A stretch of 64,000 bases of DNA from Luscinia megarhynchos (taxonomy: Eukaryota > Chordata > Aves > Passeriformes > Turdidae). The DNA lies in contig CM067566.1 in the NCBI GenBank assembly GCA_034336665.1, forward strand, positions 29,852,330 to 29,916,329, read 5' to 3'. A program made the position numbers and the translations under genes. Shown piece by piece: positions 1 through 12,691 of the stretch. Under the pieces are notes generated by a model that saw only the letters and a list, made by a program, of their open reading frames with translations, was not told the origin of the DNA and made no database searches. Every line of letters begins with the position of its first letter. The first letter of the stretch is position 1.

Positions 1-3000
1 TTTTCAGATGATTAGTTCCTTCATCTTAGAACTGGCATTTTTCTCTGTGTGTTGCAGTTAAAAAAACCGATGAAATTAATCCAATCTTTGATCTTAGGGT
101 TTGGGTTTTTTAGAATTAAACCAGAGTGAGATTTCCTACAAGGAAAGGGAACCATGCAATTGAGGAACATTTCATAGTGTTCATATTAAATGTGCAGAAT
201 AGCAAACAAATTGTTCACATTCTTACAGATGTGTTTCCAAATTTAGAATTGGGATGCCTTTTTTCAGGTCAAAAAAGGCTTTGAGGCAGTGATAGATTAT
301 TTGACTTGACCTTGATAGTACTGACAAATCACAGACAAGGTTTCTTTCTAAGCATGACTAGGTCATGGGAACATCTTGATTCTCTTTTATTGTAAAGAAA
401 GGTAAAAGCTGAGAAAATTGAGGGAATAGAAGGATTTGTGAGTTAGTAGTTTAGAATACTTTTCGGTATCTTATAGGCTACTTCCATGGTGGATAGCTGG
501 TTTCACTTCAAATTTGTCATACAACAACTAGTAAAATGGGCAGATATTTTCAATAAAAGAAATATTTTCTTCTCATCTTTAGATCCAGGTATAATTTAAT
601 TTCAGTTTCCTACTTGTAGCATCAGAAAATACCAGCAAGGTTATGTAAAGTCTCATTTTGTTGTATCTGCCTGTAAATAGTGCAAGAGGGTGGATCAGCT
701 GATTTTTTTTTTTAAATATTTTTTGATAATACTGTAGCACCTTATGAAGCTTCCATAATAAAAATCTCTGATGAGAAATAGAGAATACATTACTAAAAAT
801 TGTTAATATAGTATAAATATCACAGAAACCCTATTCTATAACCAATCTGAATGCCAAGCTGTACTCTACTTATTCAAATACATCTTTGAGGAGTTAAATA
901 TGGTAAAAATGAATGTCAGATGCCAAAGATGTCCATTTTCCCATTTGACCCTTCTTCAGGCAACATAATGTAAAAAGGCATTTCTATGTTTTAAAATAAA
1001 TTTTACATAAATATTATGCTACAGGTAACACAGAATGTTTCCTTGAATAATTTTATGTTCCTAACCTATAATTTACGTGAATTGTAAAATAACCGCAAAT
1101 CTTGTTTTAAGACTCTAAATTTCATAAGAAACCAAATTCATAACAGAAAATGAAACAGAAAATTATGAAGATGTAAAACTTAGCTTAATATAATTAAAAT
1201 TTAGAAGGAAGAAACTTCTTTATTAAATTGTAGATATGATTTACAACTATTAGAAAAGTAGTGTGAAAACAGACAGTGGGACTTGAAGCTTCTAACTGGT
1301 TGCAGAACACATTAAGCTACTGTGAGAGCCTTACCCTGATCAGTCAATCAGCTGAGGAATTGCCTCTGAGTGCACCATCTCTGCATCTTCTAGGGTCACA
1401 TTGCTTACTTCACAAAGACCCTGTCACGGCTGTGGTTTTGGGAAGCTGCACTGAAGCACTGTGGAAGTGGGAGTGGAACGTGAAATATCATGGGTCACTT
1501 AGTATCTTCAACTAATCAAAAAGCCAACAATTTCCTCTCAAAAAAGTTAACAGTAATTGAAGTTGATCTCATCAACATTTTGATTTAAGGTTCTTGTCAG
1601 AGTTTTTAGATAAGATATTTTAATACATTAAGCATCGAAAATATGTCCTTTGACCACTCTGACTTCATATTTTGTTTTTATATAGCAGCTGATGCCTTAT
1701 CAGATTTTATGAGTCAGTAGCAAAACCACTATAAATTCCTTATAAGTTTAAATGTAAAGGGCATTTAAAAATTATTTTTGAAGTTTCTTCGATTTTTTCA
1801 GTATTGAATTTAAACACTTTAAAAGTAGACCAGATTCCTTGAAATTTTACTTATATATAAGGTCCTGTTTCCTACACGTGCCAATTTGAATTGAAAATAC
1901 TGGAATTTTGATTTGAAAAGGAATTTTCAAAATATCTTTTCTTGTATCATTCACATAGTAATCTACACATTTTAAAGAGAAAAAATCAGACTTCAAGTCA
2001 TTTAATGTTTTCTAATGAAAGCAAACCAATATTTAATTAATCCAAAATTAATTTGATTGGAACACATTCCAGAGCATAGATTTAAGCCTGCTTGTTTAAG
2101 GCTTTTTTGTTCAATTTATTGCCAGGCTCCCTTCCTCCTGAGCCCCCTTCTAAAAGCAACCTTCCTTAATTCTCAAAATCTTTGGTATCCAGGACTCTAC
2201 TAATAGAAATGGAAGTTTCTTCCTAAATTGACTTCAGTGAAGATATAGCAGTTTATACCAGCTGTTTCTTTGGCCTTGTACCTTTTTATTTGGATAAACC
2301 CAGTTGATTTTCTGTATCCCTGCTCCCAAATTTGTTTCCAAATAAGCATCCCACACTCCAAGGGCCATCTGCTGTTGGCTCTGAATTAATGGGTGTGCTT
2401 TAGTGCTAATGTCCTTGGAAGGAGATGTCATGCTGTCAGTTTGTGAAACTGGGCTCCTGTTTTCTTATGAAATTAAATTTCTAACCCTAATGAATTAACA
2501 AGTTTAAATATTTTTTTCCCCCACCATGCTCACAGATGTGAATCATAAGGACACAGAGAAGGCTACAGAGATCCACAGCGCAGTCTGGTGATCGAGGTTT
2601 AATGACCCTTTTTCAAACAAGGATACAGACCCATTAGCAGAGGGGGACATCTGTTCAATGCTCAGACTTAGAGTGCATTGAAAATAAAAGCTCTTTTGCC
2701 TGTGACTGGTTATGGGGAACCAGTGTCTTCCCCAAATTGAAGAGAACATATTCATAGAACTATTTGTACTAAGCCCCATCTAAGTATTGTAAATATCTCC
2801 TGGAATTTCAAACACAAACTTTTTTCCAAGATATTCTTGAAAAATATCTTTTTGGTTGATTTTTCAAATATATATACTTCCTATTTACTTCAATTGTATG
2901 CTTTGGCTTTAAAGACAGTAGTTCTTAAAGAGAAAACTGTCCATAAGAACCTCATGGATTATCTGGTGCATTAGGTCTATATTCAATCTACTGTGTTTAG

Positions 3001-3072
3001 TCACTGTCCTCTGAAAGCTGCTAGGATGATGATAATAATGTGTCAAAAATAGCACTCTGTGCTTGCAAGTGT

Positions 3073-3140
3073 AGAGATGATCCTTTTGTGCAGAGATGAT
3101 CTTAACACAACCATAGTTTGTGCAGAAATAACCATAGTTT
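3073..3140. repeat. Compound short direct repeats
   Basis: AGAGATGATC occurs at 3073-3082 and 3092-3101. TTTGTGCAGA occurs at 3086-3095 and 3117-3126. AACCATAGTTT occurs at 3109-3119 and 3130-3140. The repeats interleave, which suggests two or more local duplication events of about 19-31 bases. No function is implied. Confidence 0.8.
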
Positions 3141-5525
3141 AAGGCTGGCTTTAGTCAGGAGATTTCTCAGTTAATGTTATAGTTCATGATTATTCCTTTG
3201 AAAATAAATGTTCTTGAGTCAGAGCTGGGGTTTGGGTTGGAAACCACCAGTATGCTATTATTCAACAGCACAATAAATCCCCCAGGTGATGGGAAGTAAA
3301 AATGGAACAAATTCTCTGGACACACAGTCTAGAGCACCTGGTGTATTTTACCATTTAGGATTTGTTTCTCTTAGGGGTTAGCTAAATTTTGACCTGTCAG
3401 ACTTCACTCTAGATACAACAGTGCCATTCCAACAGGGACAAAACTAGCATGGTAGTCTAATTTAGTGAAAAATTTCATGTGTCATGGCCAACCTGGTCTA
3501 AAACAAATATGTGCCTTTGGACAAGCTATTTGTGCATAAGCTTGGTAAAACCAGCTGAAACTCAGAGTTCCAGCAATACCTACAGTACAGGGCAAAAATC
3601 CAAGGAAAAAAGAGTGCTTTAATTTGAAAAGAGGGAAGAGGGAACTGCCTCCTGGTATCCTACTATTCTTGCTATTAGGTGCTTCTCAGAACAAAAAGTC
3701 CCAAATAACTTTTCCTTCCATCTTCTTGTTCTTATGGAAGGCGTTTTTCTTTTCCAGTTTGATTAAATAATCTCAACCTTTTCACACCCACAACTTTTAC
3801 GCTGATGACCAGCACTTCATAAATTTTATTAGAGGATTTTTCAGTAGTCTATTCAGTTAATGGAGTTCTCCTTCATATACAGGAAGGAATGGAGCTTGAA
3901 TGACCCCACGTGCCTATATTTTGTGCTATATTAGTTCTGCCTAGAATATTCTAATGAAAAAATTGAATTCTGTGAGCACTTTTGCAGACTGTACTCCACA
4001 GAAGGATTCAGCAGTGTAAGAAGCTTTGGAAAGAAATGCAGTTAATGAATCACCATTACGTAAGCTACTTATCTCAAGAATAATTTGTTTTGATATTTCT
4101 GTAACTGCCAGATTTTCTGCTAGTAATGGAATAAAAGATATAGATGAGAAAAAGCCCTTTTAAGTTATCTTAATTACTGCAAGTCAAAAGTTGCCCTTTT
4201 AAAGATATATATTATTAAAAGTGAATATTTTATTGTGAACACCAGAAGGTCAATTAAATTAAGTTGTGATGTTCAATGTTATTTTTTCTTCTATATTAAT
4301 TTATTTCAAGGCACTCTGCTGCTTGCTGTAGAAGAAGGAGTAACTATTTGCTGGAGAACAAAATTGCTCCATGCTACATATTATGTATAGTGCTTAACCT
4401 AATGTCATACTGCTATTGTGCTTGGTCTCCTTACTCTAGAGCCTGTCAAATTTTTTGGGAGACCAGTATAAAAGTAGAAATGATGCTAATAAAGATTTAT
4501 ATACTGATATTGTTATAAACAACAATCTGTCAATTAAAAAAGGATGGTAATTAGGTGCAATGTAAGACTCCATTTGCCTCAAGGTATTCTATTATTGCTC
4601 AATGAACATAAGGGATAGTCAAGTCCATTTGTATATTAGTAGAATTACTCTCAATGGTCCAGACAATGACAGGGGTAACAGACAGAGGTAACCATGACAG
4701 CCAGGTCATGCTTTTTCTTAGCTGGTTAAAACAAAACTTGATTTATTTCCAAATGTGAGATGAAAAGAGAAAAAACCAAACATCCTATGTATTCTCTTTT
4801 TCTGGAAAATCTTCTAATGAAAGCCTACAGTGAACCATCCTTTAATCCAGGCATTAAAAATGCATCTGAACCTTTTAACATTAGGAGCTGCGTAATAAAA
4901 AAACCAAACCATACTCTATTTTAAAATATATCCTTTCTCCTTTTAAAAAATTAAAAAAAATTTAAAAAATTTTGCATGGGGATTAGTGGAAACTCATATT
5001 TATTTTTCACTTCGTCAAATGTTAAGGTAGATTACATAGCAGGGTAATTAACTATCAGGGAAAGCATCTATACAGTCTCCTTTTTTGTGTCCTGTTAATT
5101 ACATGAAGCAAAAATATATTTTTTTGGATTCAGACTGATATAGAACATCTAAATTCAATTAAGTTTTGAACTGAGATAAAATTAACAATTTTTTTCCTTA
5201 AAACAAGTACCAAAATATAAAATATAAGTAAAAATAATCTAGTAGAATGCTTAAAAATATCTGAAAATTTCGATATTAACAGCATATGAGGAATATTCAG
5301 ACTTTCAAACATTGAACATGAGAAAGGAATGGAAAAGTATATCTTCAACCAAATTGGCAATTCATCATCAGAAAAGAGTTAAATTTGTTGCTTTAATGCT
5401 TAGATGGATGACTAGGCTCAGATAAGAAGAGTGCATCTAATCAATTCTTTTATAAAACAGCATGAATGAATGAAAAGAGAATGACATGCCTTTTCTTCAT
5501 TTGGTAGCAGCCCTTCAGAAAGAAA

Positions 5526-5551
5526 TTTTGTTTATTTGTTTGTTTGTTTTT
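5526..5551. repeat. Imperfect (TTTG)n simple repeat
   Basis: A short T-rich tetranucleotide repeat, TTTG with one TTTA unit. It is an ordinary vertebrate microsatellite. Confidence 0.8.
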
Positions 5552-8500
5552 CATAAAAGAAGCATTTAACCTGAAATTTCCATTTTCATATATTTCTATT
5601 GTATTTCAGACATAATGTAAGAGGAAAACATTTTACCCCCAAACCCCAGAAGGCTTACAAAGTGGATCCATGGAAGTGAATGATAAAGTACCCAGTGAAC
5701 TCTACAAATAAAATGTAAAAAAGGTAAAAATATGAAGAAAACCACTGTGACTTTGTGTTTTTATTCCTAAGAAGGCAAGACTTTCTGAGACAGAATACTA
5801 GAATCATTACTTTGAAACCACCAGTACAGTCCTTTTGTACCATTCAGTTCAATGAAAGCATTCTTTTCAAATTTTGCATCTTCCATATTTTCTTCAGTAC
5901 AAATTTGCCAGTTTATAAACTACCATAATGCACCTGCACTAAGTAAATCTGAGTCAAAAGTTTTTTCTTGACCCTAGTAAATTCAGTGGAGTCCCAAGAA
6001 GCAGTTTATTGATCAAATGTTGAGTGGAGTCTCTGAGCCGACTGATGGTGAGTTACATCCTTAGACTTCCTCCCTCTTAGTCATGTCCAGGGTCTTAGAG
6101 CAAACAGTGATGAAGGGAAAACACCAAAATAATATTTTTCACAGGTGGAAGAAGATTAGATACTGAGATTCAATCTTTTTATAAATTTCATATGGTGAAA
6201 ACAATACTGCCTCAGAAAAAGGAGGGCATCTCGCCACCTCTTTAGTTATTTAATACCAGTTAAAAAAATACATTAAAAGCTATTTCAGAAACAGCTCTGC
6301 AACTAACAACCTACATGGAATAAACTGGAGTATTATTTGTTCCCATTGGGAATATCTCCAAATATTTGATCAAAAATCCCATAGTATGGAAATATTGATC
6401 TCTGAGGTCACAGGCACTTAACTGAAGCAGTCATTCTGGACTTGCTTGAGCATGGTGTAAATTGCAATTATATTTGTATATTGCAAATGTGTAAACAAGA
6501 GGACACAAGTGCTGAAGGCAGGGGAGGACATGATTTTCTGTCATAACTTCGGACATGACAGAAAGCAGATGCATTTTTGGACAGCAGAGTTGACTTTATT
6601 TTCAGCAGGTAGGATCCATTGTTTTGTCAAATAGAGGCCAATTGAAATTCCAAGTATTTTATATAGAAAGCAGTTAATTTCCTTGGAAATTATGCATAAA
6701 ACCTCTGCTCTAAGCTACTCTCAATTATGATGTTTGCATCTACTATATGCATATCATGCAATACTGATGTAGATGAGTAACTTCAGAAAATATAATACAC
6801 CCTTTTGCTGCCATAAAAAGTCCATTATGATGATAAATATATTTCATGCATACATATGAAAAAATAGTAAAACTATAAGAAATCTAACCACAGAATATAC
6901 CAGATATTACGAATTCAGACCAAAGTAATGAATATTTGCTGAATATTTTTTGATGACCTATATTTTCAGCTCATTTGCTTTGCAGATAAATGATTCATCC
7001 CATGTACTGCACCTTTGGAAAGCTCTCTTACTTGTGTATGCCAAGATAAATTAGGAAGGCTAATGAATTCAGAAATGCTTCTGAGTAGATAAAGCTTCCA
7101 CTCTATGGGTTCAGGAAATGTGTGTTTGGTATAACACATACTCTAAGAATAAAGAGCCTAAATCTTGTAGAAAACAGTATGGCTTAGATAGCCCAGACAG
7201 ACATTCTAAGTTATGAATTTTCAAGATAACTATGTATGTTCCTAGTAGCATTTTATTGTGTGAAGAGCCCTTAATAAAATCCAGTTTATAGCCGTGCACT
7301 TGCAATGGATGCTAAGAAATCCTAGTGTACAGAGAAACATAGCAAAGTGAACAGAACAAAAGATAGGTCCCATGATCTTCCACTTTTACATCCCTCCTCA
7401 GTGTCATGGTGTTTCTAAGTAATGTAGAAACTTGAAAGTGTACTTCATGTGAGTACTTCATACTACTACTATGTACGTAACACATGGGAAAATATTAATG
7501 TTATATTCTTGAAAACAACTAAGCTCAGTTAATAAAAGTATTAGAAGATATGTTTGTAGTTCATGTTTGTATTTGAATCTTTAACCATAATAGTGGTGGA
7601 AGTGTTATAATAAAGCACCTACTTCTACTTCATAATGTAGCTTTTGATAAAGAATTAGGTCATTGATCTATTTGAAGTCTGGATTTATGCATTGCATTTT
7701 TACTTCATTGTTGCATGAATAGTCTTTATCTTATGTAATAACCCTTTGAAATCTCTGAAAGATAGAGATGGAACTTATTAGATACTTTCTATTCTAGTGG
7801 TATTAGATATCAAAGGGTACTTTAAAGAAATTTTGATAACACAGTAATTAAGAATATTTAGCATTAGTGACAGTCAAACCTCGAAAGTATTGTTCTTTGA
7901 GCTATAATTAGAATGCAGCACCTGAGTGTGTATCTCATGAGACATGGCTTGCTTTCCATGACATTTCCAGCTGTTCTAGATTTTGAAGGCTGTCATATTT
8001 CCTGTTATTTAAACAATTATCTTATTAACTGTTTCACAGCTCTGTTCAGAGCTGCTGTTGTGATCCTTCTAGTTCTTACCAGACCGCAGAAGTTCAAAGG
8101 CAGACAAAAATAGTCTTGCCTATAACAGGTAATAGATTTCTCTTCAACTCATCCACATCCTCCTATGACAATGCTGCAGAGCCATATTATGCATCTTCTG
8201 CCCATTGTTCCTCAACTGGACAGCAAGGGAGAAGGTACTTTATCCTAAAAAATTCACAAAATGTTTCAGCTCTTAGAAGACACCTTACTGATCTAAAACA
8301 ATATACACACATACACATTCTCATTGTATTAAGAGCAATTCAAATTTAGCCAAAGACAGCAGGCATATTCCAAGTCTTCCTAACATTCTACTCACTCTGC
8401 AGCTGGAATCCTGCATATTTTTCAACACAGCAGAGTCCTCTTCTAATGGCAAAAAGTAGAAAACTCCATGCATTAACATGGCAATCCTGACAACACCAGT

Positions 8501-9249
8501 GGCAGGTGTGGGCAGGAAGAAAAAGCTCACTGCTGCTTCATTTTCTGTGTAGCCACAAATGTTCCTCCTCAATAGACCTCCAGCCTCCAAGCTGTAGTCT
8601 TAGACACCTCTGTCAGTGTCCAGCTGGTCTTGCCTCTTCCTTTTCTTGATGCTAATGATCTAAATGAGACAACGTGATTCTTCACTGTCATAACAGTGCA
8701 ACCTTGCCTGTCAACTGTCTTCCAGGAAGGATGTGGTTACAGACATTACTTGAGGATTTTTATTTCTTATTCAGACTTGAAGCCAAACCATATCACTTAT
8801 GAGCTATTGTTAAGTTCCAGAGACAAGTTAAGGTGAAGCATTACATGAGCCTCCAGTTCTTCATTTATTTGGCTGTTGCCAACTTTCTTTCAATAGAGTC
8901 TCATCAGCCCTTTTTTTTCCTCTTGAATCAAAAATATCATTCCCTTTTGAGCAGATGGGACATTGATATACATTTTTTCACACAGGGTGCCATATCATGA
9001 CATAACTGACAGAAATTCTGTCCTTTTTCTCACCAGCCCCTTTTTAAAAACTAAATTATTCTAATTGCCTGTATTTTCTTCTTTAATTAATACCCCTTCA
9101 CAATCAAATTCTTCATAGTATTGCATAATATATATTACAAATCCAAATGGATATATACTCACATCCTGTTACTTTCTTTAATCATCTTTCTTTAATCTTA
9201 GAATGAAAGTGCTAAAAGTTTCTGACTTCCTTTACATGCCTACAGTGCA

Positions 9250-9510
9250 AGTAAAGCATCAAATAATTAATCATTGTGCAGTTGGGAAAAACTAGTGTCT
9301 GAGAAACACACTGACAGGAAGGCATTTCATAAAATATAGTAATACTGTGAACTCCATTCAAGTCAAGGAGGAAATTTAATACTGTGTATGAATCCAGAGG
9401 TGAACTGAAAATAGTTTGCTTTCCCTAAATCAGAGAACAGTGTTTGGCTACAGATTTAAAGCAGAGAGTGAATGGAAATTCTGATGCAAATTGCAGCTAC
9501 AGGTGAGATT
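9250..9510. promoter_or_regulatory. Motif-rich segment, weak enhancer candidate
   Basis: The segment contains a homeodomain-type TAATTAAT at 9264-9271 next to a SOX-like ATTGTG, a perfect POU octamer in reverse orientation (ATGCAAAT, 9484-9491), and an E-box CAGGTG at 9500-9505. Such motifs also occur by chance in AT-rich DNA. Only cross-species conservation or chromatin data could turn this into a call. Function is inferred. Confidence 0.15.
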
Positions 9511-10732
9511 TACTGCACCTATGGAAAGTCTTAATCTTTTGGCTGCATGTGAAAAGTTGGATAGGTCAAATACATCTCCTGCTGAGAAAGTTGCTGCTAA
9601 ACCCTAACTAAGCAGCAATCCATCCCTGTGGGCTGAAGTGCTCTGTAAATGAAGGGTCCATGTGGAAGCAGATAGATAAGATGCCAGCAGTTATCATGCA
9701 GTAACAGGTAACTAAGTCCTTGTGCTTTGCAGTGGCAATATGACCTGCAATGAACTCCAGAGACTTTGCTCTGCCCATTTCTCACCACTCTGCCTTCCCA
9801 CATGTGAACCTATTTCTCAATGCATTTGCATCTTCCCTCATGCTGTTCATAAACAGTGCCAAGGCCATATGGAAATTCCATTCTAAGACTATTCCTTGTT
9901 TATGCCTTTCTAATGTCCTTTATTATTTAGCACTCCCAGATTGTCTAAATCATAATACAACAATTTTCTTCCATAGAATGGCATTATTGTACTATAATGC
10001 TGTTATAATGAGGTAACCAATTAGATCAATGATTTTAATGGGAATGAAAATAAGAAAAGAGTTTTTCCCTTTCACTTTAAATTGAGAATGAATTTAGGCA
10101 TTTTTATCTCTCCCTCCTCAGCAGGGATGGAATTCACTTTTAAGCTTCCTGAGCCTTATATTTACCTATTTTTCATTAGTTTGCATCTAAAGTAAGGCAA
10201 ATTGTTTGTTAACCTGTCACAGACTTATAGTATCATACCTTGTCCTGTTTTTTTTGCATTCAGAAGGGCAGCTGCCTTTTTCTTCAGCTGAATCTTTGGA
10301 CAACAATTAATAAATCATAAAGTTGTTAACAAAAGCCCAAGATCTTAGAATGTGCAGAACACCTATTCTACCATTTTAGAAATAAGTTTAATTCATTATC
10401 TTTCTGTAGTTGCTTAGTTTTAATCTTCTACATAAATTAGCATAAGCATCTTTGTTCATATTCATCTTGGCAGAGCTGGTAGTATGTGATATCTGCCCAG
10501 AATTTGCTTTTTCGGTGGTTTCAGTATCTGCACTTTGTCAGAAATGTTTAATTTGCAGTTATGAAGGGAGTAGCCTAGATTTAATTCATGCTGCAATTTT
10601 TTTGCATTTTCCAAAAGAGCTGGAAGGCAGAGTTATTACTAGATGCAATGACTCTGCTTTCATATCTTATTTCAACTAATAATTTTAGACTCAGACATCA
10701 CATAGTTATCTAAAAGGAAATTAATTGAAAGC

Positions 10733-10751
10733 AAAAAAAAAAAAAAAAAAA
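10733..10751 (+). repeat. A19 homopolymer
   Basis: An uninterrupted run of 19 A. The sequence upstream shows no AATAAA-terminated element that I recognise, so it is listed as a simple repeat and not as a retroposon tail. Confidence 0.9.
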
Positions 10752-11372
10752 GGCAGCATTCACCCAAGAACTCGTATATGGTTTGAATTCATCCTACTCA
10801 CTGATGCCTGAGAATCAAACAGTTTTGTCTAGCATAAACCACATAACTTGAAGGATCATTTATGATAGCATTGTCAGAAGAAAAACTCAAGAAAGCCTTT
10901 TCCTGTATAAAAACTCCTATTTAGCTAACTTTCACTTCAATTTTGGACTTGTTGAACTTTGATCATTTACTTGTTAAAGGAAAATGAAAATGTATTCTCA
11001 ATTCAAAATTATATTTTTCTTTGTACACGCATCTCTTCTTTTACTTTTCTTCCTGTTTCATTTCTTTGATCTGAGAAATACCACTCTAAGTTGAGCAAAA
11101 TAGGTTCTTAGAATTTCTCCATTATGTCTAGTGAACACCTTAATCACCCATCTACTGAATGGTCTTTAAGTCAGTTTCTTTCAAAAGTAATTTTGAAATT
11201 ATTTTTTACAAGATACAGAATTCTTCAAGGACAGGAATTACTGTGATTCAGCTGCATTCTAAAGATCCAGAAATTCTAGAATTTATAACAATTTCTTAGA
11301 TGAGTGTGCTGAAGATACATTCAGTGAGGTATTGAGTGTTTTCTTGTTTTACTCTCAGGGCTCTACATACTG

Positions 11373-11386
11373 TATATATATATATA
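11373..11386. repeat. (TA)7 microsatellite
   Basis: A perfect run of seven TA dinucleotides in noncoding sequence. Confidence 0.9.
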
Positions 11387-12449
11387 GTTTTTACTCTGAA
11401 GCACAGTTTTGTACTGCCTGTTAGATATAGGTTTGCTGTTATCTCCTCTCCAGAGCTAAAGATTTTTTCTGATATCCATACACAAAGATTTTTGGCCCTT
11501 TAGGTGGCTTCTCATGCAGACAGAAATGCTATGCCAACAAACACTTTGAGTGCTCTTTACATTAAATGCTCACTATACTAAATGCTGTCATACATTGGCT
11601 ATTTTGAGAAATCTCACATCTTTCAAGGGTGATGTTGTTGTTCTCTGACATATTTTATCTGATAAGTTCTCTGCTACTGCTTGATTTATAATTCCTCTAT
11701 GTCTTGATATATAGAGAATCACTTAGAAGCGTGATTTTGGATTTTAGTCTATCCATGTGGAAAATTATAGTGCAGTATTATCTGAGGATATATGATATTT
11801 TATTTTTAAAGTATGATAGTATTAATAAAGAAATCCCAAACTGAATGCTTGAGAAAGAGGACTGAAAGTTTTATGTGAATGGTACAGTACAAAGCATCTG
11901 GCTTTGGGCTGCTTTTTTCCATTGTCTTGATGAATTAAGAAGAAACTCTTGTCCTGACTGAATTGACTGCTTAAAAATATTCTTTCTATGGTGTAAACTT
12001 ATTTCAAAGGAATTTTGCAAAGAAGAGAGTTATTTCTGACTTTTCCTGGAAGTCATGCTTTAGGATGTATCCAAAACTTTCCTCCTTAAGCTAGAACACT
12101 ATGGAAAGCTCTTTAGAAAACAGACCCAAAAATGTCAACTGCACTAAAGAAATCAATTGTTAAGATTTCAGCATTGATAGTTAAATGTCATCTATAATGT
12201 GTTTCAGTCATTTCAGTGGAGGAATTTCTTCACATCCATAGGCTAAGGTCTTTGTGGACAAGTTGCTTTTCACTCTCCTTTTCATCAGCTAAAACATAAT
12301 GGCATATGCTGATGCCTGGGGTACAGATTCTTGCACAAAATGAACTTCTATTAGTGCATCTCACTGAAATGCAATATAAAAGTATTTTCACTAATATTAA
12401 ACGTTTTTCAAACAACTGGAAATTCATATCTGTATTTGGAGGAATTTTT

Positions 12450-12691
12450 GATTATATCATATGTCTTCTAGGTTCAATTAATTTGACCTTGAATATTTCC
12501 AAAGATGGGGCATCTGCAACATCTACTGGCAACCTGTTCCAATGCCTCCCCACCCTCACAGCAAAAAATTTCTCCCTAACATCCAATCTAAACCTAAACT
12601 CTTTCACTTTGTAGCCAACCCCTTTTGTCCTGTCACTGCACACTATTGCTATTTCTCCCTCTGTCTTTCCTGTAGACTGTTCAAGCTTTTT
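12450..12691 (-). mobile_element. CR1 LINE fragment, ORF2 C-terminus
   Basis: On the minus strand this is a piece of the non-LTR retrotransposon CR1, the dominant LINE of birds. ORF2 of CR1 encodes an endonuclease and reverse transcriptase, and only the last part of ORF2 is present. A 63-codon open frame at 12452-12643 reads the typical C-terminal signature, including HWNRLP followed by PSLEIFK. The plus strand reads as the familiar antisense text (GGGCATCTGCAAC, then CAACCTGTTCCAATGCCTCC). The copy is 5'-truncated, as most CR1 copies are, and its 3' end fades out before a recognisable ATTCTATGA-type tail. It is dead and cannot move by itself. Family identity is high confidence; subfamily is not assigned. 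Confidence 0.92.

Larger units (their letters stand above)
1..12449. other. AT-rich unique noncoding DNA
   Basis: No coding exon, RNA gene or recognisable transposon is visible. Open frames are under 105 codons, occur on both strands, have no recognisable domains, and behave like chance frames in AT-rich DNA. The stretch holds a compound direct repeat near 3.1 kb, a TTTG-type simple repeat near 5.5 kb, a motif-rich segment near 9.3-9.5 kb, an A19 run at 10.7 kb and a short TA repeat at 11.4 kb, each listed separately. It is most simply intergenic or deep intronic vertebrate DNA. Old, unrecognisable repeats cannot be excluded by eye. Confidence 0.7.
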
